This document shows positions 31,118 through 43,079 of a DNA stretch of 64,000 nt, in pieces (within the stretch, counting starts at the first letter, position 1; every line of letters starts with the position of its first letter). A program made the translations under genes and the position numbers. The stretch lies in contig JANAVB010015632.1 in the NCBI GenBank assembly GCA_029216955.1, positions 62,001-126,000 of the forward strand, written 5' to 3'. The notes beneath the pieces were generated by a model, which had not been told where the DNA came from, did no database searches, and was given only the letters and a program-made list of their open reading frames with translations. The stretch is from Iris pallida (lineage: Eukaryota; Streptophyta; Magnoliopsida; Asparagales; Iridaceae).

Positions 31118-32537
31118 TGATGGGTTTCCAAGGGGGCGAAGTCCCCCCTAGTCGGGGTTTTAGGGGTTTGTCTCTGATCTTTTTTCCATGCATTTCATTT
31201 ACGTCACATAAAAAAGGGTAACTAAAAGAAATTGGAAAGGTGGGATGAAATATAAGCCATTGGATCTTGATCCAAAGGCTGATGTTGTAAGTGGGGGTGG
31301 GGAAATCTGGATCCTTTGATCAAAGATCCAAGGGATTGGATTGGAGGGGTTTTAAGGGTTAGGTACTGGCTCATCTCCTTTGCGGAGGCGACATGTGCAG
31401 AGGCTTCATGCAAGGAATGGTGGTTCCCAGTGATATCTAGTCAAGGAAGCACTTATTCAAACCTATTTGTATCTCCAACAGTCTACCTATGTTTGTGAAA
31501 TTGAGAGAAAATAGGATATGGTCCTTGCAATTGATCTTTTTGTTTCTAATGGCTATAGCAAGTGAGGGGAACTTCATTGATGCGTATCTTTTGGGGAGAC
31601 CTTTGAGTTTCCCATCTTTTTGCTCAGCTCTTAAAATAGCTTTATTCTAGGAAGTGCAGCTATGTTCGCCTCAGAACTTATGTACGCAGCACTTTTGGTT
31701 CACTTCTGGCACTCTTTACAGCTGATCTGCGCTGGCTGCCTCTTATCTTTCCACCTTATAAGTTTGTTCAATTTAGTCTTTCTGATACCTAGATTACTTA
31801 TTTATGTTGATGTTCCCAGTGATATCTAGTCAATAAGTAACCTGTTTTTAGGTCCAATTCTGTTTATTTTAGTTGATGGCAATTCTGTCCAGTTAAACCA
31901 AACCAGGATGTTGAGCTATAAAGAATCTTCTGTAAGACGAAGGATGCAAGAGTTGTACGATTAGACATAAAGCATCTTTTAATGCTTAGTCCTTGAATTC
32001 TAGTGTAACTCCCCTTTGTATTTGTCAAGAGGTATCTATTGGGTATACGAGTGGAGGACTAAGATTAGATAAAACCAACTAGCCTAGTGGTACAAGACAA
32101 CTCTCTGTAAGGAAGTTTGCAAGAACAGGACAATCTGGTTAGTTTCACCATCATCTTATCTATTTTATAATGATGGTTAAATAAAGGGATGATTGTAGGA
32201 GACTCATTTCTTGTCATTGAGAGAAGAAGACCATTACAAGGGTAACCTCCATCTGCTTTCAGGAGGCAGTGGGTGGTGAGATGGCTTGCAAAGCACAAAA
32301 TCTGTAGGAACATTGATTTTAGATGCTATCTTCTGGTGTTTACTTAAATTTGCCTCAAGGCTTGGTAGGAGTGAGTCTAGTTCGTATTAGTTTGAATCCT
32401 CAAAAAAGTTGGGCCAAGTCTTCTTGCGTTCCTCAAAGTGAATAGTGACCAAAATGGAGAGAGCCTTCCCCAGTTCATTCTGCGTTACGTAACCAATGCC
32501 TATAAAGGAGGTCACAAGGGGTTGATTTCTCTACCGA

Positions 32538-32585
<48 letters not shown>

Positions 32586-34044
32586 CCTGCTTCTGAGGGG
32601 ATATCCCTGCCTCATTTTCTGAATTGGCACTCAAGTCAAGTAATATTGCTCGAACGTCCTCGGATTGCCAACTCTCTTTGGTTGCCATTTCGCCTTAGGC
32701 GTATGTTTCAACAAAATAACACAAGGGGGCTTCTTTGTTCTGATTGATGGTCAACGCCCATTTGGTTCAAAAGTCCAGTATATAAGATATTACTACCCCT
32801 ATCTCTATCCTTAATCCTAAGAAGAAAGTGTCAAATTTTTGGAACTTGTAACTACTTGGTCTTGATATGTCCCATACTCCTAATGCCTCAACTATGCAAC
32901 CCAATACAAGAGGAGAATTTCTAAATGAGATTGATTTGCTTTATAATATCTTATGAAATCCGAAGCTTTATGGATATCATTAGCTGATTGTTGGGAGTCG
33001 TCTATCTTGCAAGGGTCATAAAAGGACATAATATGTTCAAATCCTACTTGACATTTTATTTTATTTTGTAATTTGAACTTCCAGTTTAGCTGCGGTGATA
33101 GTAATCACTAATCAGAGGGGAGGATGATGTCTAATCTAAGTTGCACGCATTCTCACTGGGTATATCCATGTCTGACACATATCTGAAACTTGACAATCAT
33201 GTTGTTCTCACATGTCTAGCTTTCAGAGGGGCCCAAAACATGGTTGAAAGTGATTTAGCATGGACATTATTGTGGGAAGCATAATTGAGATATTAGAAAG
33301 TAAACGTTTCCTATTGAAAGATATTGGAAAGTAAACATTTCTTTCGAAGCAGGTGCTTTATTATTATTTTTTTGAAAGCTAGTTAGTACATGCTTAATCG
33401 TAGATATTATTAAGATATAAAACAAGAATATCTATATAGATACGTACACATGTAACTATGTTGTAACTGTATCCTGAATTTTTTTTCGTAATGTAATATT
33501 CGCATTGGTGCATATATAACCTACCTCCTAATAAAAAGGTAGAAAAGGACTTCCTCCAGTGCTAGAACATGGATTTGCATGCCAATACAGCTGAACTTTT
33601 GATCATTACTTCTATTCGCATGGTTGAACTAAGATAATTAGATCCATCGTTGTCACCACCATCCAAGACTTCTCCCATCACAATGGGGTCCGGCTATTAA
33701 GTGTAAGAAAGCTCCATAAATGATTTGTCCACTGTCGACTTGAAGTGAACCCTCTATTTCAGTGACAAATGCCAATGTAGCTTATGAGCATGAGAGGGTC
33801 ATGCCATAAAACAACCGACGCGATCGATTGCCAGGTAGGGAACTAAAATAACCGGTTCCAGTTCCCATGATACCAAAATAGTTTCAGAGAAATTGAGTTC
33901 CACATCCTTACTATAATACTACTTTTTGTTCACAATCTGTCTCAATTTTTCTTGAGAAACTAAGGTCAGGTCTGATATCTGTCTGAAAATATTTTTCCAA
34001 GTTTTGATGGACAGTTTTCTCTTGATGGTTGTCAGGTGGGAGAG
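31118..34044. other. Region upstream of bL31m exon
   Basis: About 2.9 kb, AT-rich, with a TA microsatellite at 32541-32582 and, near 33160-33275, a third copy of the dispersed repeat seen at 3060 and 5025. It may hold the promoter, 5' UTR exon and intron of the bL31m gene. A pyrimidine-rich stretch ending TTGTCAG at 34035 would suit a 3' splice site. No other coding exon is recognised. Confidence 0.4.
32541..32582. repeat. (TA)n microsatellite
   Basis: About 21 uninterrupted TA units. Confidence 0.95.
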
Positions 34045-34251
34045 ATGAAGAAAGGAATGCATCCGCAACTACAATATGTATCCTATGTGACCCAAAGCGG
34101 GAGGCTTATGCACGTGATGATGACCAAAATACACAATGTAGGTAAAGTGTACCACTTTAGGGCAAAGAGGCAGATGGCGCAAAGCCTAGGTCAAATTGCA
34201 AAGTTCAACCGGCGCTATGTGGAGAAGTCGGAGGAAAATGATGAAAAATAG
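34045..34251 (+). CDS. Mitochondrial ribosomal protein bL31m
   Basis: A 68-codon frame from the ATG at 34045 encodes a small basic protein starting MKKGMHPQLQ. It includes VTQSGRLMHVMMTKIH, KVYHFRAKRQMAQSLGQIAKF and an acidic tail. This resembles the plant bL31-type mitochondrial large-subunit ribosomal protein, which is short and starts MKKG. bL31 proteins bridge the large and small ribosomal subunits. The start is the only ATG in this frame near the conserved N-terminus; an intron acceptor (TTGTCAG at 34029-34035) just upstream suggests a 5' UTR intron. The frame is intact, with no stops or shifts, unlike everything around it. The stop is TAG at 34249-34251. A retained or transcribed duplicate cannot be excluded. 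The product name rests on my recall of the family. Confidence 0.7.
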   Translation: MKKGMHPQLQYVSYVTQSGRLMHVMMTKIHNVGKVYHFRAKRQMAQSLGQIAKFNRRYVEKSEENDEK

Positions 34252-34784
34252 GCTTCTAGAATGCCTACATTTTTTTTCCACCATGCAGTGGTTCCAATCT
34301 CTGAAGACAGTAGCCTAGTTGTCCTTTCCCATCATAGAGAACTTATCGAATTGTCGACAAATGTTGTAATCCTCTTGCTCTTGGTTTGGTTAGATATAGC
34401 CGTATAGGTGGAGATTTTCTGGAAGCAACTGATATAACAATTTTTGCTGGTATCTGGACTGCAAAAATACTGTAATTGCAAACTTTCTGGTGTTCCTGAT
34501 CGCACCAACATGATGGAAACGCTTATATGATTTATCCTGTGAGTTCTATTATAATGATCCTGCAATTTACCAAACTGATGTTTATTTGTTTAGTCTATGC
34601 TCATTTACTTGACATAAGAGTTGGAGAAGATATACATTTTTTAACGACCACAGCTTCTTTGTTGATGGGAAAAATAATTTTCTCTGGATTGTTGCTCGTC
34701 TTTAGGGGTCATTTTGACACAACGTGATAGCAGAATGGGCTTACCTTCGTGCTTGGCAATGGCTAAGTCGATTGATAATGACCA
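34252..34784 (+). other. 3' flank of bL31m exon
   Basis: Probably 3' UTR and downstream sequence of the bL31m gene. No further coding sequence is recognised before the gypsy-related LTR. Confidence 0.4.
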
Positions 34785-35205
34785 TAACTGAACCACCGTT
34801 GCTTGGTGAGAGCAAAGTGGTGCTGCGTAAACTTCGACGGTTGACTTTGTGAGAGGTTCGCATGAATGTTACTTGAAAACCTTAAGCACTGGGCTTCCGA
34901 ATCCATGGAACAGTCGAGTCCACGACTAAGAAAGGGATAGAACAAATCTCAGAACTTAAAAAGAAGTATTTTATTAATTAAAAGTTGTTTTTCAATTGCA
35001 TACAGAAGGTGCTTATTTATAGGACTTTTATGATAACATAATCCTAATCAAACACATTATAATCCTAATCAAATAATGTAAAACTAAATATAGAAACTTT
35101 CCTAATAAGAGAGTTAAAATAAGAGTCGTAGAAGAAATATGATGATTAAAAAAGGAAAGAAAAGAAAAGGAAATAGGAATCCTAGAAGGATGCAGATATG
35201 ATTCT
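34785..35205 (-). repeat. Probable 3' LTR of minus-strand gypsy element
   Basis: It follows the integrase C-terminus of the gypsy remnant in the expected order. On the minus strand it shows a TATA box (CTATAAATAAGC, about 35012-35023) and then AATAAAATA (about 34966-34974), the usual promoter and polyadenylation layout of an LTR. Exact ends are uncertain. Confidence 0.45.
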
Positions 35206-35270
35206 ATGCTACATTAGTCTCACATGCTTCAAGAGAACTCAGTCCCTGAGTTCTCTTCAGAATAGAGCGG

Positions 35271-36266
35271 CTAGCCAGAAGAAAAATACTCGTAAAGATT
35301 GACGACATTGAAGGTTGTAGAGATTTGCATGTCATTAGGGAGATCAATCACATGAGCATTGTCATTTAGCATGCATAACACTTGAAATGGTCCGTTCTTC
35401 TTCTTTGCCAATTTGTTGTAGGTGCCAGTAGGAAAACGTTCCTTACACAAGTAAACCATGACCAAGTCTCATTCATAAAAGACCTTAAGGCGGCGGAACT
35501 GATCAACAACTGCTGTATATTTAGTATAAGATTCTTCAAGTTTTTGTTTCACTTCAATATGTATTAATTGATGTCGCTCTAGCATATACTCAGCACCAAT
35601 GTCTCGACCCGGAGTCTTATCCAGAGGGACAAGGTCCAAAACATGTTTAGGACGATGCAAGTAGACAATGTCGAATGATGCTTTTCCTGTTGATTTGATA
35701 GGCTTGCAGCTATAAGCCAATTCAGCTTGTGATAAAGCCAGATCCTATTTCTTAGGCCATGTTACAACTAAGCTTCGCAACATGTTTCCAATTGTGTTGT
35801 TCACGACCTCTGTTTGTCTGTCAGTTTGTCGATGACTAGTACTACTATGCTATAGTCATGTATCCAGTCTTTTCCAAAATGTTCTCAAAAAATGTGATAG
35901 AAACTTAGTATTTATTTCTGAAGTGATATACTTCGGCACAACACGAAGACGCACTTCTTGAAAGAATAAAAGAGCAATATGAGTCGTGTCGGATGGCTTG
36001 CGACAGGGAATGAAGCATGCCATCTTGGAGAATCTGTCTACCCCGATAAAGTTAGAATCAACATCGCGTTGTGTTCGTGGTAAGCCAAGAATAAAGTTCA
36101 TGGACATGTCTTCTCAAGGTCCTTCAAGAATTGGAAGAGGCGTATAAAGACTAGTATTCTGCTCTTGGCCCTTAGCAACTTGGCATATAGGACAACTACG
36201 AACATGTCCCTCAACTTCTTTTCTCAGTTGCGACTAATGATATTGTCCTTCAGTTATGGCCAGCGT
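35271..36266 (-). pseudogene. Ty3/gypsy integrase remnant
   Basis: The minus-strand frame reads, in order: a zinc region with RSCPICQVAKGQ (about 36185-36220); the integrase core [17 protein letters not shown] and [13 protein letters not shown] (36107-35856), with the second catalytic Asp region changed ([14 protein letters not shown]); a linker with FDIVYLHRPKHVLDLVPL; and the C-terminal domain [19 protein letters not shown], then [18 protein letters not shown], ending NLYEYFSSG. Stops and frameshifts occur between blocks. The upstream RNase H part is at 37687-38496; the two halves are separated by a solo LTR. Confidence 0.85.
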
Positions 36267-37686
36267 TGAAACAACCCTAGAGAGGGGGGATGGGATGAAT
36301 AGGGTCATGCTTTCTAAACAAGCACTAAGAGATTGCTAAGAGGCAATTTAAAGATTAAGAGTGCAAGAGAAGAAACAATTAAAAAATAATGATACCCGAC
36401 GTATCCTGGTATCCTCCCGAGGGTCACTCCAGTCCCGAAACTCTCTCCGACTTTAATCCAAATTTATAGCAAATAGTAGAACATAAGTTTTTATCCAAAG
36501 GCTCACCAACTTCTTACACGAGAGCTTTTATTCAAAGGCCTCTCTGATTCAATACAAGAGCTTTGATCCGAAGACTCCCCAACTTCAACCTCTTTACAAG
36601 ACGCTTTGGATCTTCTTACAACAAGATGAAGATCAAACTTTTACAACTCAAAAATACTCTAACATAATTTGTGGATAGGCAAGTGAGCTTCGGTAGAGTT
36701 GTTGTGGATAGGCTTTGGTAGTTTAGAAATTTTTAGTCTCAAAGCATCAACCTTGAATGAAGGGATTCAAGGCTAGTTATACCTAAAGCAAGAGAAAGTG
36801 CAAAGGAGCAACTTTCTATCAGCGGTTGGAAGATCCGTCGATCATCCGCGAACGTTCATTGGATGTTCCACCTGCAGTGTGCAATGCTTATAAATATAGA
36901 CGCTGGAATCATCGATGAGGCATGATCCAACCGTTGGATTCCAAACAGTAATAATTCGGATTATCCGTCGGATTTTTGCGGACTTCTATCGGATGACCCG
37001 ATAGCTCACAGAAGGTCTTCTACGGTCCATTCTGATCTTTGGTCGATCATCCACGGAGATCCCCCAGATCTTCCAAAATGACTGTCCAAACGTGATCCAA
37101 GGTTGTATCTATACTAACTTTCGATTTTTTTATCCATTTCTTATGTTTACAATTATTCCTAAGACTCATTACAGACTTTAGATATACTTTAGCAGGTGCA
37201 GGCTTTTTCAGAGTCTTAAAATGATGATGGCATGACTTGGCTTCTTCACTTGATGGATGATGGCACCTTCCCTTGATGATAGTTGTCCAAAAATACCCAG
37301 ATTGTGAAATATGAATACCTTTTGGGAGCTTCGCCCCCAAACTCCTACATGAGGTGCTGCCCCTTGACCCTCGTCCGCTGGCCGAGCAGCGGAACTCCCA
37401 AGTGCGTGGCTCTGGAGATGTCGTTGGACGGTTCAGAGAAATATTCTAGGATGCCATCGTCTTTGGCCCATCATAATTTTTTATTGCATATGTCCATGTT
37501 GATCTTGCTTATTGCTTTTCTGCAAATATATGTTAAAGGAGCAAAGCAATATACATCATAGCAAGTATGATAATTTTAATGCACATTCAAAGTTTAAGTA
37601 TAAATACTATAGTGATAGAATGAATATTCATGTTAAACTTGTCGAATAACCATTCTCAAAAACATAGTTAGATCATTGGGCTAACA
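36267..37686. mobile_element. Solo LTR, 1,420 bp
   Basis: It begins TGAAACAACCCTAGAG and ends GGGCTAACA, so it has TG...CA termini, and is flanked by a perfect 5-bp duplication AGCGT (36262-36266 and 37687-37691). It lies inside the integrase zinc region of the minus-strand gypsy remnant. Passing from one AGCGT to the other leaves the gypsy frame continuous. It contains repeated GATCNTCCG/ATCCGTCGGAT motifs (36825-37060) and a GGGAGCTTCGCCCCC hairpin near 37322. No internal second LTR, primer-binding site or polypurine tract is seen, so it is a solo LTR. Its orientation is not determined. Confidence 0.85.
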
Positions 37687-38496
37687 AGCGTTTTATCTCA
37701 GCCGAAATGTCAACCAAGGTCTCCACTATGGAGCTCTCTGATAATATGCTCCCGCAAGGAGCTAAAGGGAATGCACAACTGATTTTCTTAGAAGAGATAG
37801 CCTTCTTGGATGTGATATCCATTTTGTTGCTCTATTAGGTTGACAATCTCCACATGCTTGTTAAAAATCTTTATCTTCTGGTAGAGGTCTTGGAGGTATT
37901 CAAACTCGATGATATCTTGATGCAAAGTGATGGAGAGGTCGGCTCGACGGCTTAAGGCATCAGCTAATTTATTTTGAACTCCGACCTTGTGTTTGATTAT
38001 ATAGGCGGAGCATGGAAGAAACTGAATCCATCTAGCATGCATTCAATTTTCGTTGCGGGGATTGTCTATGAAAGATTAAGCTTTATTATCTTCATGTAGG
38101 ATAAATGGTCGTTGGATGAGATAGTGTTCCCATGCTTTGATGGCTTGTACGACCGAGAAAAACTCCTACTCATAAGTTGACCATTTCTGTCGAGCCTCGA
38201 TTAGCTTCTCACTATGAAAAGCAATTGTTCTTCCTTCTGGTATTAGTACAGTACCAACGGCCACTATAATGGCATCGCATTCGACTTCAAACAGTTTGTC
38301 AATGTCAGACAGTGACGGGACTAGCGTTGTAGATAGCTTTTTCTTGAGTAAGAAATTAGCTTCAGCTTCTGGAGTCCAGATGAATTTTTTTTCTTCATGC
38401 ATTTTGTCATTGGCGCCACATCAGTCGTTTTGGAGTTGGCCAGTCGTTAATTGCTAGAATCTTCTCTTTATCAACACTGAGGCCACTGGCACTAAT
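37687..38496 (-). pseudogene. Ty3/gypsy RT end and RNase H remnant
   Basis: On the minus strand, from 38496: SASGLSVDKEKI and LAINDWPTP (RT thumb), then a deletion of the usual FYRRF segment. Next come KKFIWTPEAEANFLLKKKL, LFEVECDAIIVAVGTVL and FHSEKLIEARQKWSTYE (RNase H), then KHKVGVQNKLADALSRRA, and the start of the integrase zinc region (REHIIRELH). The RNase H catalytic Asp region (usually CDAS) reads CDAI. Stops occur near 38165 and 38042. The 5' part of this element is cut off at 38496 by the next LTR element. Confidence 0.85.
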
Positions 38497-40282
38497 TGTA
38501 GTACCCCCACCCGCACGGTGCATTATGATGGCTGGTTGGTTCGATAAAGTCTTGTTGGACTTGAAAATATGCAAAATGATCGCTCATAAGTCTATGCGGC
38601 CGTGGCGGCAACCATCTTATAAATGTGATGTCCTTCGAATATCCTTTAGCTTCACACGTATAAAAAGGGATTTATATGCTATGATTTCTTGTTGAGTTTC
38701 TAAATGTCATCTCGCATGGAACCCAGAAAGATAATAAAAGATAATTAATCATATGACTCAAAAACTGTTGCAAATTATTTTATAATTGTGTGTTGTGCAA
38801 TAAAATATATGACTGGTGAAGCAAAAATCTCAAATACTTGGGCAGTGAGTATATCGAGCCTTAATTCGAGAAATAGATGGTAACAGAGATAATAAGACCC
38901 GAAACTGGACAGTATGTTTGAGTTATGAACCTGAAAAAACATATAGTATCAAAGATGTAGGCAAAAGATTGAGTAATCATATTCTTTTAATCGGTGCTGT
39001 TGTAGATTGTTGATTACACCAAGATCCTGGATTGGGTAGATGGTAATGCGAGCGTCGGTTGAAGGAAAATATGGCAAGATGAACGAGAACTATGGCATGA
39101 TTTCCTTAATTTCCATTATTATGCATTATATGTTTTTTCGTAGCTAAGTTACATATACTTGTATGGTTATGAACAACTTGTCGACAAGGTTTGGTTCTGC
39201 AAACGGTAACTCTGAGACCTTGGATCCATTCGTCCTAGGAAAACTAGTGTGGTGAAGTAGTAGCACGGTAATTCGAAAACCTTCCGTTTTGGGCTAGCTA
39301 CCCGTCGCTGAAGGGGAGCCATCTAACCACAAATCTGAGATAATGTATAGTCAGTGACCCGTATATAGACAGGTCGCATACTAATGATGTCTTATGCATG
39401 TAGAGTAGGTTATTAATCATATACAGGGAAGGATGTCGATTGTTGGTAAGAATCACCTGAACGGTGACGAATATAATAAATATGATATTGTTCCTAACAA
39501 TGTCTTATGTAGGCAAAGTAAGTATTATAAATGTACATGGATGGCAACAGGACCGTGGGTAAGAATCACTAATGGGTGATAACATATATATTTTACATTA
39601 TGCTGCTATAAGAACTACATGCTTTACTTCTTGTCAGATATAAATATGAAATTGACCCTAAGACAACGAGAAAGACCACTCTTAATAATGCTCCTATCAC
39701 ATGATTATTTATTGTTGTCTTCTTAGATGATTTGGGCCAGCGCCGCTAACCAGTACATGATAATGTACTAACCCACGTTTGTGGCATCATTATAAGTGCT
39801 CATGCATGGAGGAAATCATTTGATCAATGCTTGGCATTAATGAATCAAATGGATGTGTAGAAGCACTTCTCACAAGACGATATCTTCTGCTATACGGGAC
39901 ATAACGTATGGAACATTGTAATTCTGTTGTACCAGTGAGATTGTAAGCCAAGTCGACAAGTTCATTGTAAGCCAAGTTGGCAAGTTTGGTTGTAAGCCTA
40001 AATGGTAAGTAAATTCAGTTGGCTAATCAAGAGCCATTGTAATCTGTTGTAAACTCTGTATTCAGCTGTCTGTCTTGTAATCTGTTCTAATTATTAATAA
40101 AGGGACAAATTTCTTCATAACTTGTTGTGACTTCAATTTATTTGCTTGGTTCTGCTGTGATGTCATTTTTTATGAGAAACACTAGGAACTTAATGGCATT
40201 GCCTTATACAAATGAAATGTAGGCTTGTACGACATTACTACCCAGTGGCTAGTTTTCGATTCTCCGAAATTAGGGCATGACA
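38497..40282 (+). repeat. LTR of a chromovirus-like element
   Basis: It begins TGTAGTACCCCCACCCG and ends AATTAGGGCATGACA, followed after three bases by a tRNA-Met primer-binding site. The length is 1,786 bp. TGTAxxACCC starts and GTGACA-type ends are typical of plant Ty3 chromovirus (Tekay/Del-like) LTRs. It inserts into the RT region of the minus-strand gypsy remnant; the five bases to the left are CTAAT. The other LTR is not in the window. Confidence 0.75.
39383..39590 (+). repeat. Tandem duplication inside LTR, unit about 115 bp
   Basis: Two diverged units start ATGATGTCTTATG and ACAATGTCTTATG. Both contain GGTAAGAATCAC followed by a GGTGA phrase. Confidence 0.7.
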
Positions 40283-40285
40283 TAA

Positions 40286-40297
40286 TGGTATCAGAGC
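40286..40297 (+). promoter_or_regulatory. Primer-binding site, initiator tRNA-Met
   Basis: TGGTATCAGAGC, three bases after the LTR end GCATGACA. It fixes the + orientation of this element. Confidence 0.9.
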
Positions 40298-41517
40298 ATG
40301 GCTTTACGTCCTTGGATTCTTATTCGATTTGTTTCAAGTCAAAGTTGTTCTTATGACGATTCAAAGCTGCTTCTGTGAAGACTCAAAGTGCATCCGTGAT
40401 TGTTCAGTGTTGCTTCCAAATTATTCTAAGTTGCTTCATTGACTGAAAATTTGTTAATCCTTCTAGTCGTTCATTGGGTGTTTCATACAATAAGTCTAAA
40501 TATATGGGCTATAATGTGTGTATGTTGTATTGAATTCTTAATGATACCGAAATGAATAACAATGATATGATGTAATAATAAGTTGGTAGTGTGTGCTTGA
40601 TGTCTTAAATATGGGATTCATAAAGTTGATTGTTATGTGGCAGTCGACAGTGGGTGATGGCATGGTATATTAGAACAGAAATGTACAAAAACTCCAATGA
40701 ATGGGAGTCAATAGAATCTTTGAGATGGCTTATGTGTGTTAGCTTGGTTATGTTTCAGATATGAGGGAATTGGGTTGGTATTTGTCCTCAGTAGAGCCAC
40801 AGTGGGATGGATAGTCCAGAATAGACGTTGGATCAGTGTGAAAGAGGTATATTGTGTCGGGAATGGCTTGAGTTCTGAGTGGTATATGCATCTGCTCTCT
40901 TAATGATAAGATGTCCCTTGAGCCTGTTCATAGTATATTGATGCTTTACATGTGAGGTATGGGATAGTATCAGTCATAGGATTACGATTGATAGATGACG
41001 ACTAGGCATGTCCCTTGATAATTGAGTTCGGATAACTCGTTACAAGATTTTGATGGTTAACATTATGCTGGGTAATAAAAAATTGATAATATGAAATGAA
41101 TGCCTTGGTTGGGAATTATACGAATTATAGATTCAGGTGATGGCTTGAATCAGTTGGGTAAAAAGATTGTAGGTTTAATAACGATAGTGGGGTATTGCTA
41201 TCAAAAGATTTTAGGAGAACAAATATAGACTAAATATTAAATGATGTCGGAAATGAGTAGATGGAATTGCATGTTGGACATCGTCAAACTGATGGTGATG
41301 TTAGGCATTTATTGAGATGTTGCGAATGATTCAGAGGATGCAGAAAGTTGCATCAGCAACCCAAAAGTAGAGAATGGACTTAAGAAAATAGATGGCCTTT
41401 GTACATGTGCAGTTATGCATGAGAGAATTAGATGTCCCGAATTAACATGAATATTTTGAGGCATAGAGAATGAGCACTTGCCCTTATTGCATATAATAAA
41501 AGATGTTCCTTATGAGA

Positions 41518-41621
41518 CTATGATGGCTGGAATACAAATAAGTATCAAGGTGCCGTAATATGTAATATACTCTGATGGCTGGAATACAAATAAGTATCGA
41601 GGTATCGTAATATATAATAGA
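41518..41621 (+). repeat. Tandem duplication, 52-bp unit
   Basis: Two units carry TGATGGCTGGAATACAAATA and then AGTATC(A/G)AGGT, differing at about six positions. Confidence 0.9.
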
Positions 41622-42526
41622 CCCAGTTGGTAGATAATGTTGTCACATGAATGACAAGTTGGGTGAAATATAGAATTGTTGGATTATAACTTAGCCGCAT
41701 GAGTTATGTCATATTCAACTAGATGACCGATATACGAATGCTAGATGATTGGTGCTATGGTGATTGGATCGGTGCACAGATAATAAATCTTCTTATGGAA
41801 TCGTAAGGAGATGACACAAAAGAATATTGATGGTTAACGTAAATTGCTAAGAGATGACCGTGTTTGGTGCTAGCAAAGATGCACAAAGGATGCTTTTGGA
41901 AGAAATATGATTATATGGTTACCTTATTTTTTGGTTAAATAGAACAGACCGTATATATGATCTAAAAATATGGAAATTAAATATAAGTCGTGAAGAGACC
42001 GAAGGAAAAAGATCGTAAATAATAGACTATTGAAGTAGCGATGTTGGATAATGACTTATAATAGTTGGCCCGATTGAATAGATACAAATTGAGTACGATA
42101 TAAGAATACAAGTGTAACTCCACTTCCCGGTTTGAGAAAAATAAAAATTTGATTTTTATAATAGCAATTGATTGATTTGGATTTCAAATAAAAAGTTAAT
42201 TTTTATTTTAAATAATAATATGGTGATTGATATTTTGGAGAGAAACAAATTGGGTGAAATTTTCAAATTTGAAAAGTTGTTACAACCAACTTGTGGTCCC
42301 CTCATATTTTTCTAAAAAGTTTTTAACTGTTTTTCAGCATTTTTGTAATAAGTGAAAAGGGAGTGGGGTTTTTCGTAAATAATTGATTAGTGGAGGGGTT
42401 AGTTTGTGAATGTGAAAAGGGGGAGGGCCTATTTGCTAAGTTGCCATTAGTGTAGGGACTTTTATGCAAAAGTCCCATTTTTCTTTTATTACCAGCCGAG
42501 TAGATGAGAGAGAATCATTAGTTATA

Positions 42527-43079
42527 GGGTGCGGCTATCCGTACCCCACGGTTTACTAAACACACCCCAAAATTTTTTATTTTTCCTATTCTACCCTTCC
42601 CACTTAGCACACCCCCTTCCTCCTCCAGCCTCCACCGGCTCCCTTCCTCCTCCTCCTGCCGACCGAAACGACGCCGCCGCCGCCACCTCCTCCCGCCTCC
42701 CCTCCTCCTCCCGCTTCTCCCTCCCCTCCCTCCTCAGACGAGGACGAGGCCCCCGCGCGCACCCGCCTCTCCCCTTCTTCCCTCCTCCCCTCCTCCTCCT
42801 TCCGCCAACCGGAACGCCGCCGCCGCCGCCACCTCCTCCCGCCTCTTCCTCCTCCGGTGAGGACGAGGCACCCGCGCGCCTCCGAAAATGCCATGCTCCT
42901 CCGTGGGGGCCTCGTCCTCGCCGGAGGAGGAAGAGGAGGGAGAGGCGGGAGGAGGTAGCGGCGGAGGCGGATAGCCGCACCCTTTTTTTTGGGGTGTGCT
43001 AAGTAGAAAGGGGTAGAATAGGAAAATTAATTTTTTTGGGGTGTGCTTAGCAAACAGTGGGGTGCTGATAGCTGCACCC
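42527..43079. mobile_element. Mutator-like element with long TIRs, GC-rich
   Basis: A perfect 9-bp duplication TTAGTTATA (42518-42526 and 43080-43088) flanks GGGTGCGGCTATC ... GCTGCACCC. The terminal inverted repeats run about 88 bp, sharing GGGTGC(G/A)GCTATC, CACCCCAC, ACACACCCC-type and TTTTCCTATTCTACCC blocks and ACTTAGCACACCCC. Inside, about 360 bp of CCTCC/GCCGCC-rich DNA has two direct repeats (about 42663-42765 and 42808-42885). Its right part folds back on the left (CCTCCGGTGAGGACGAGGC versus GCCTCGTCCTCGCCGGAGG). No transposase is encoded. Captured gene DNA (Pack-MULE) is possible, not shown. Confidence 0.85.

Larger units (their letters stand above)
40283..42112 (+). mobile_element. 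Non-coding interior of the 38497 element
   Basis: About 1.8 kb after the primer-binding site with no gag or pol similarity and no long frame. The early part repeats phrases such as GATTCAAAGCTGCTTC and GACTCAAAGTGCATCC. It is cut at 42113 by the next LTR element. It is either a decayed leader or a non-autonomous element. Confidence 0.55.

Noticed and set aside
36267..37686. Full LTR retrotransposon rather than solo LTR
   Set aside because: No internal repeat of the ends, no primer-binding site or polypurine tract, and no coding sequence in 1,420 bp.
42529..43002. 157-codon Pro/Arg-rich frame
   Set aside because: It lies wholly within the GC-rich Mutator-like element, spans its inverted repeat and has no domain. 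GC-rich DNA has few stops.
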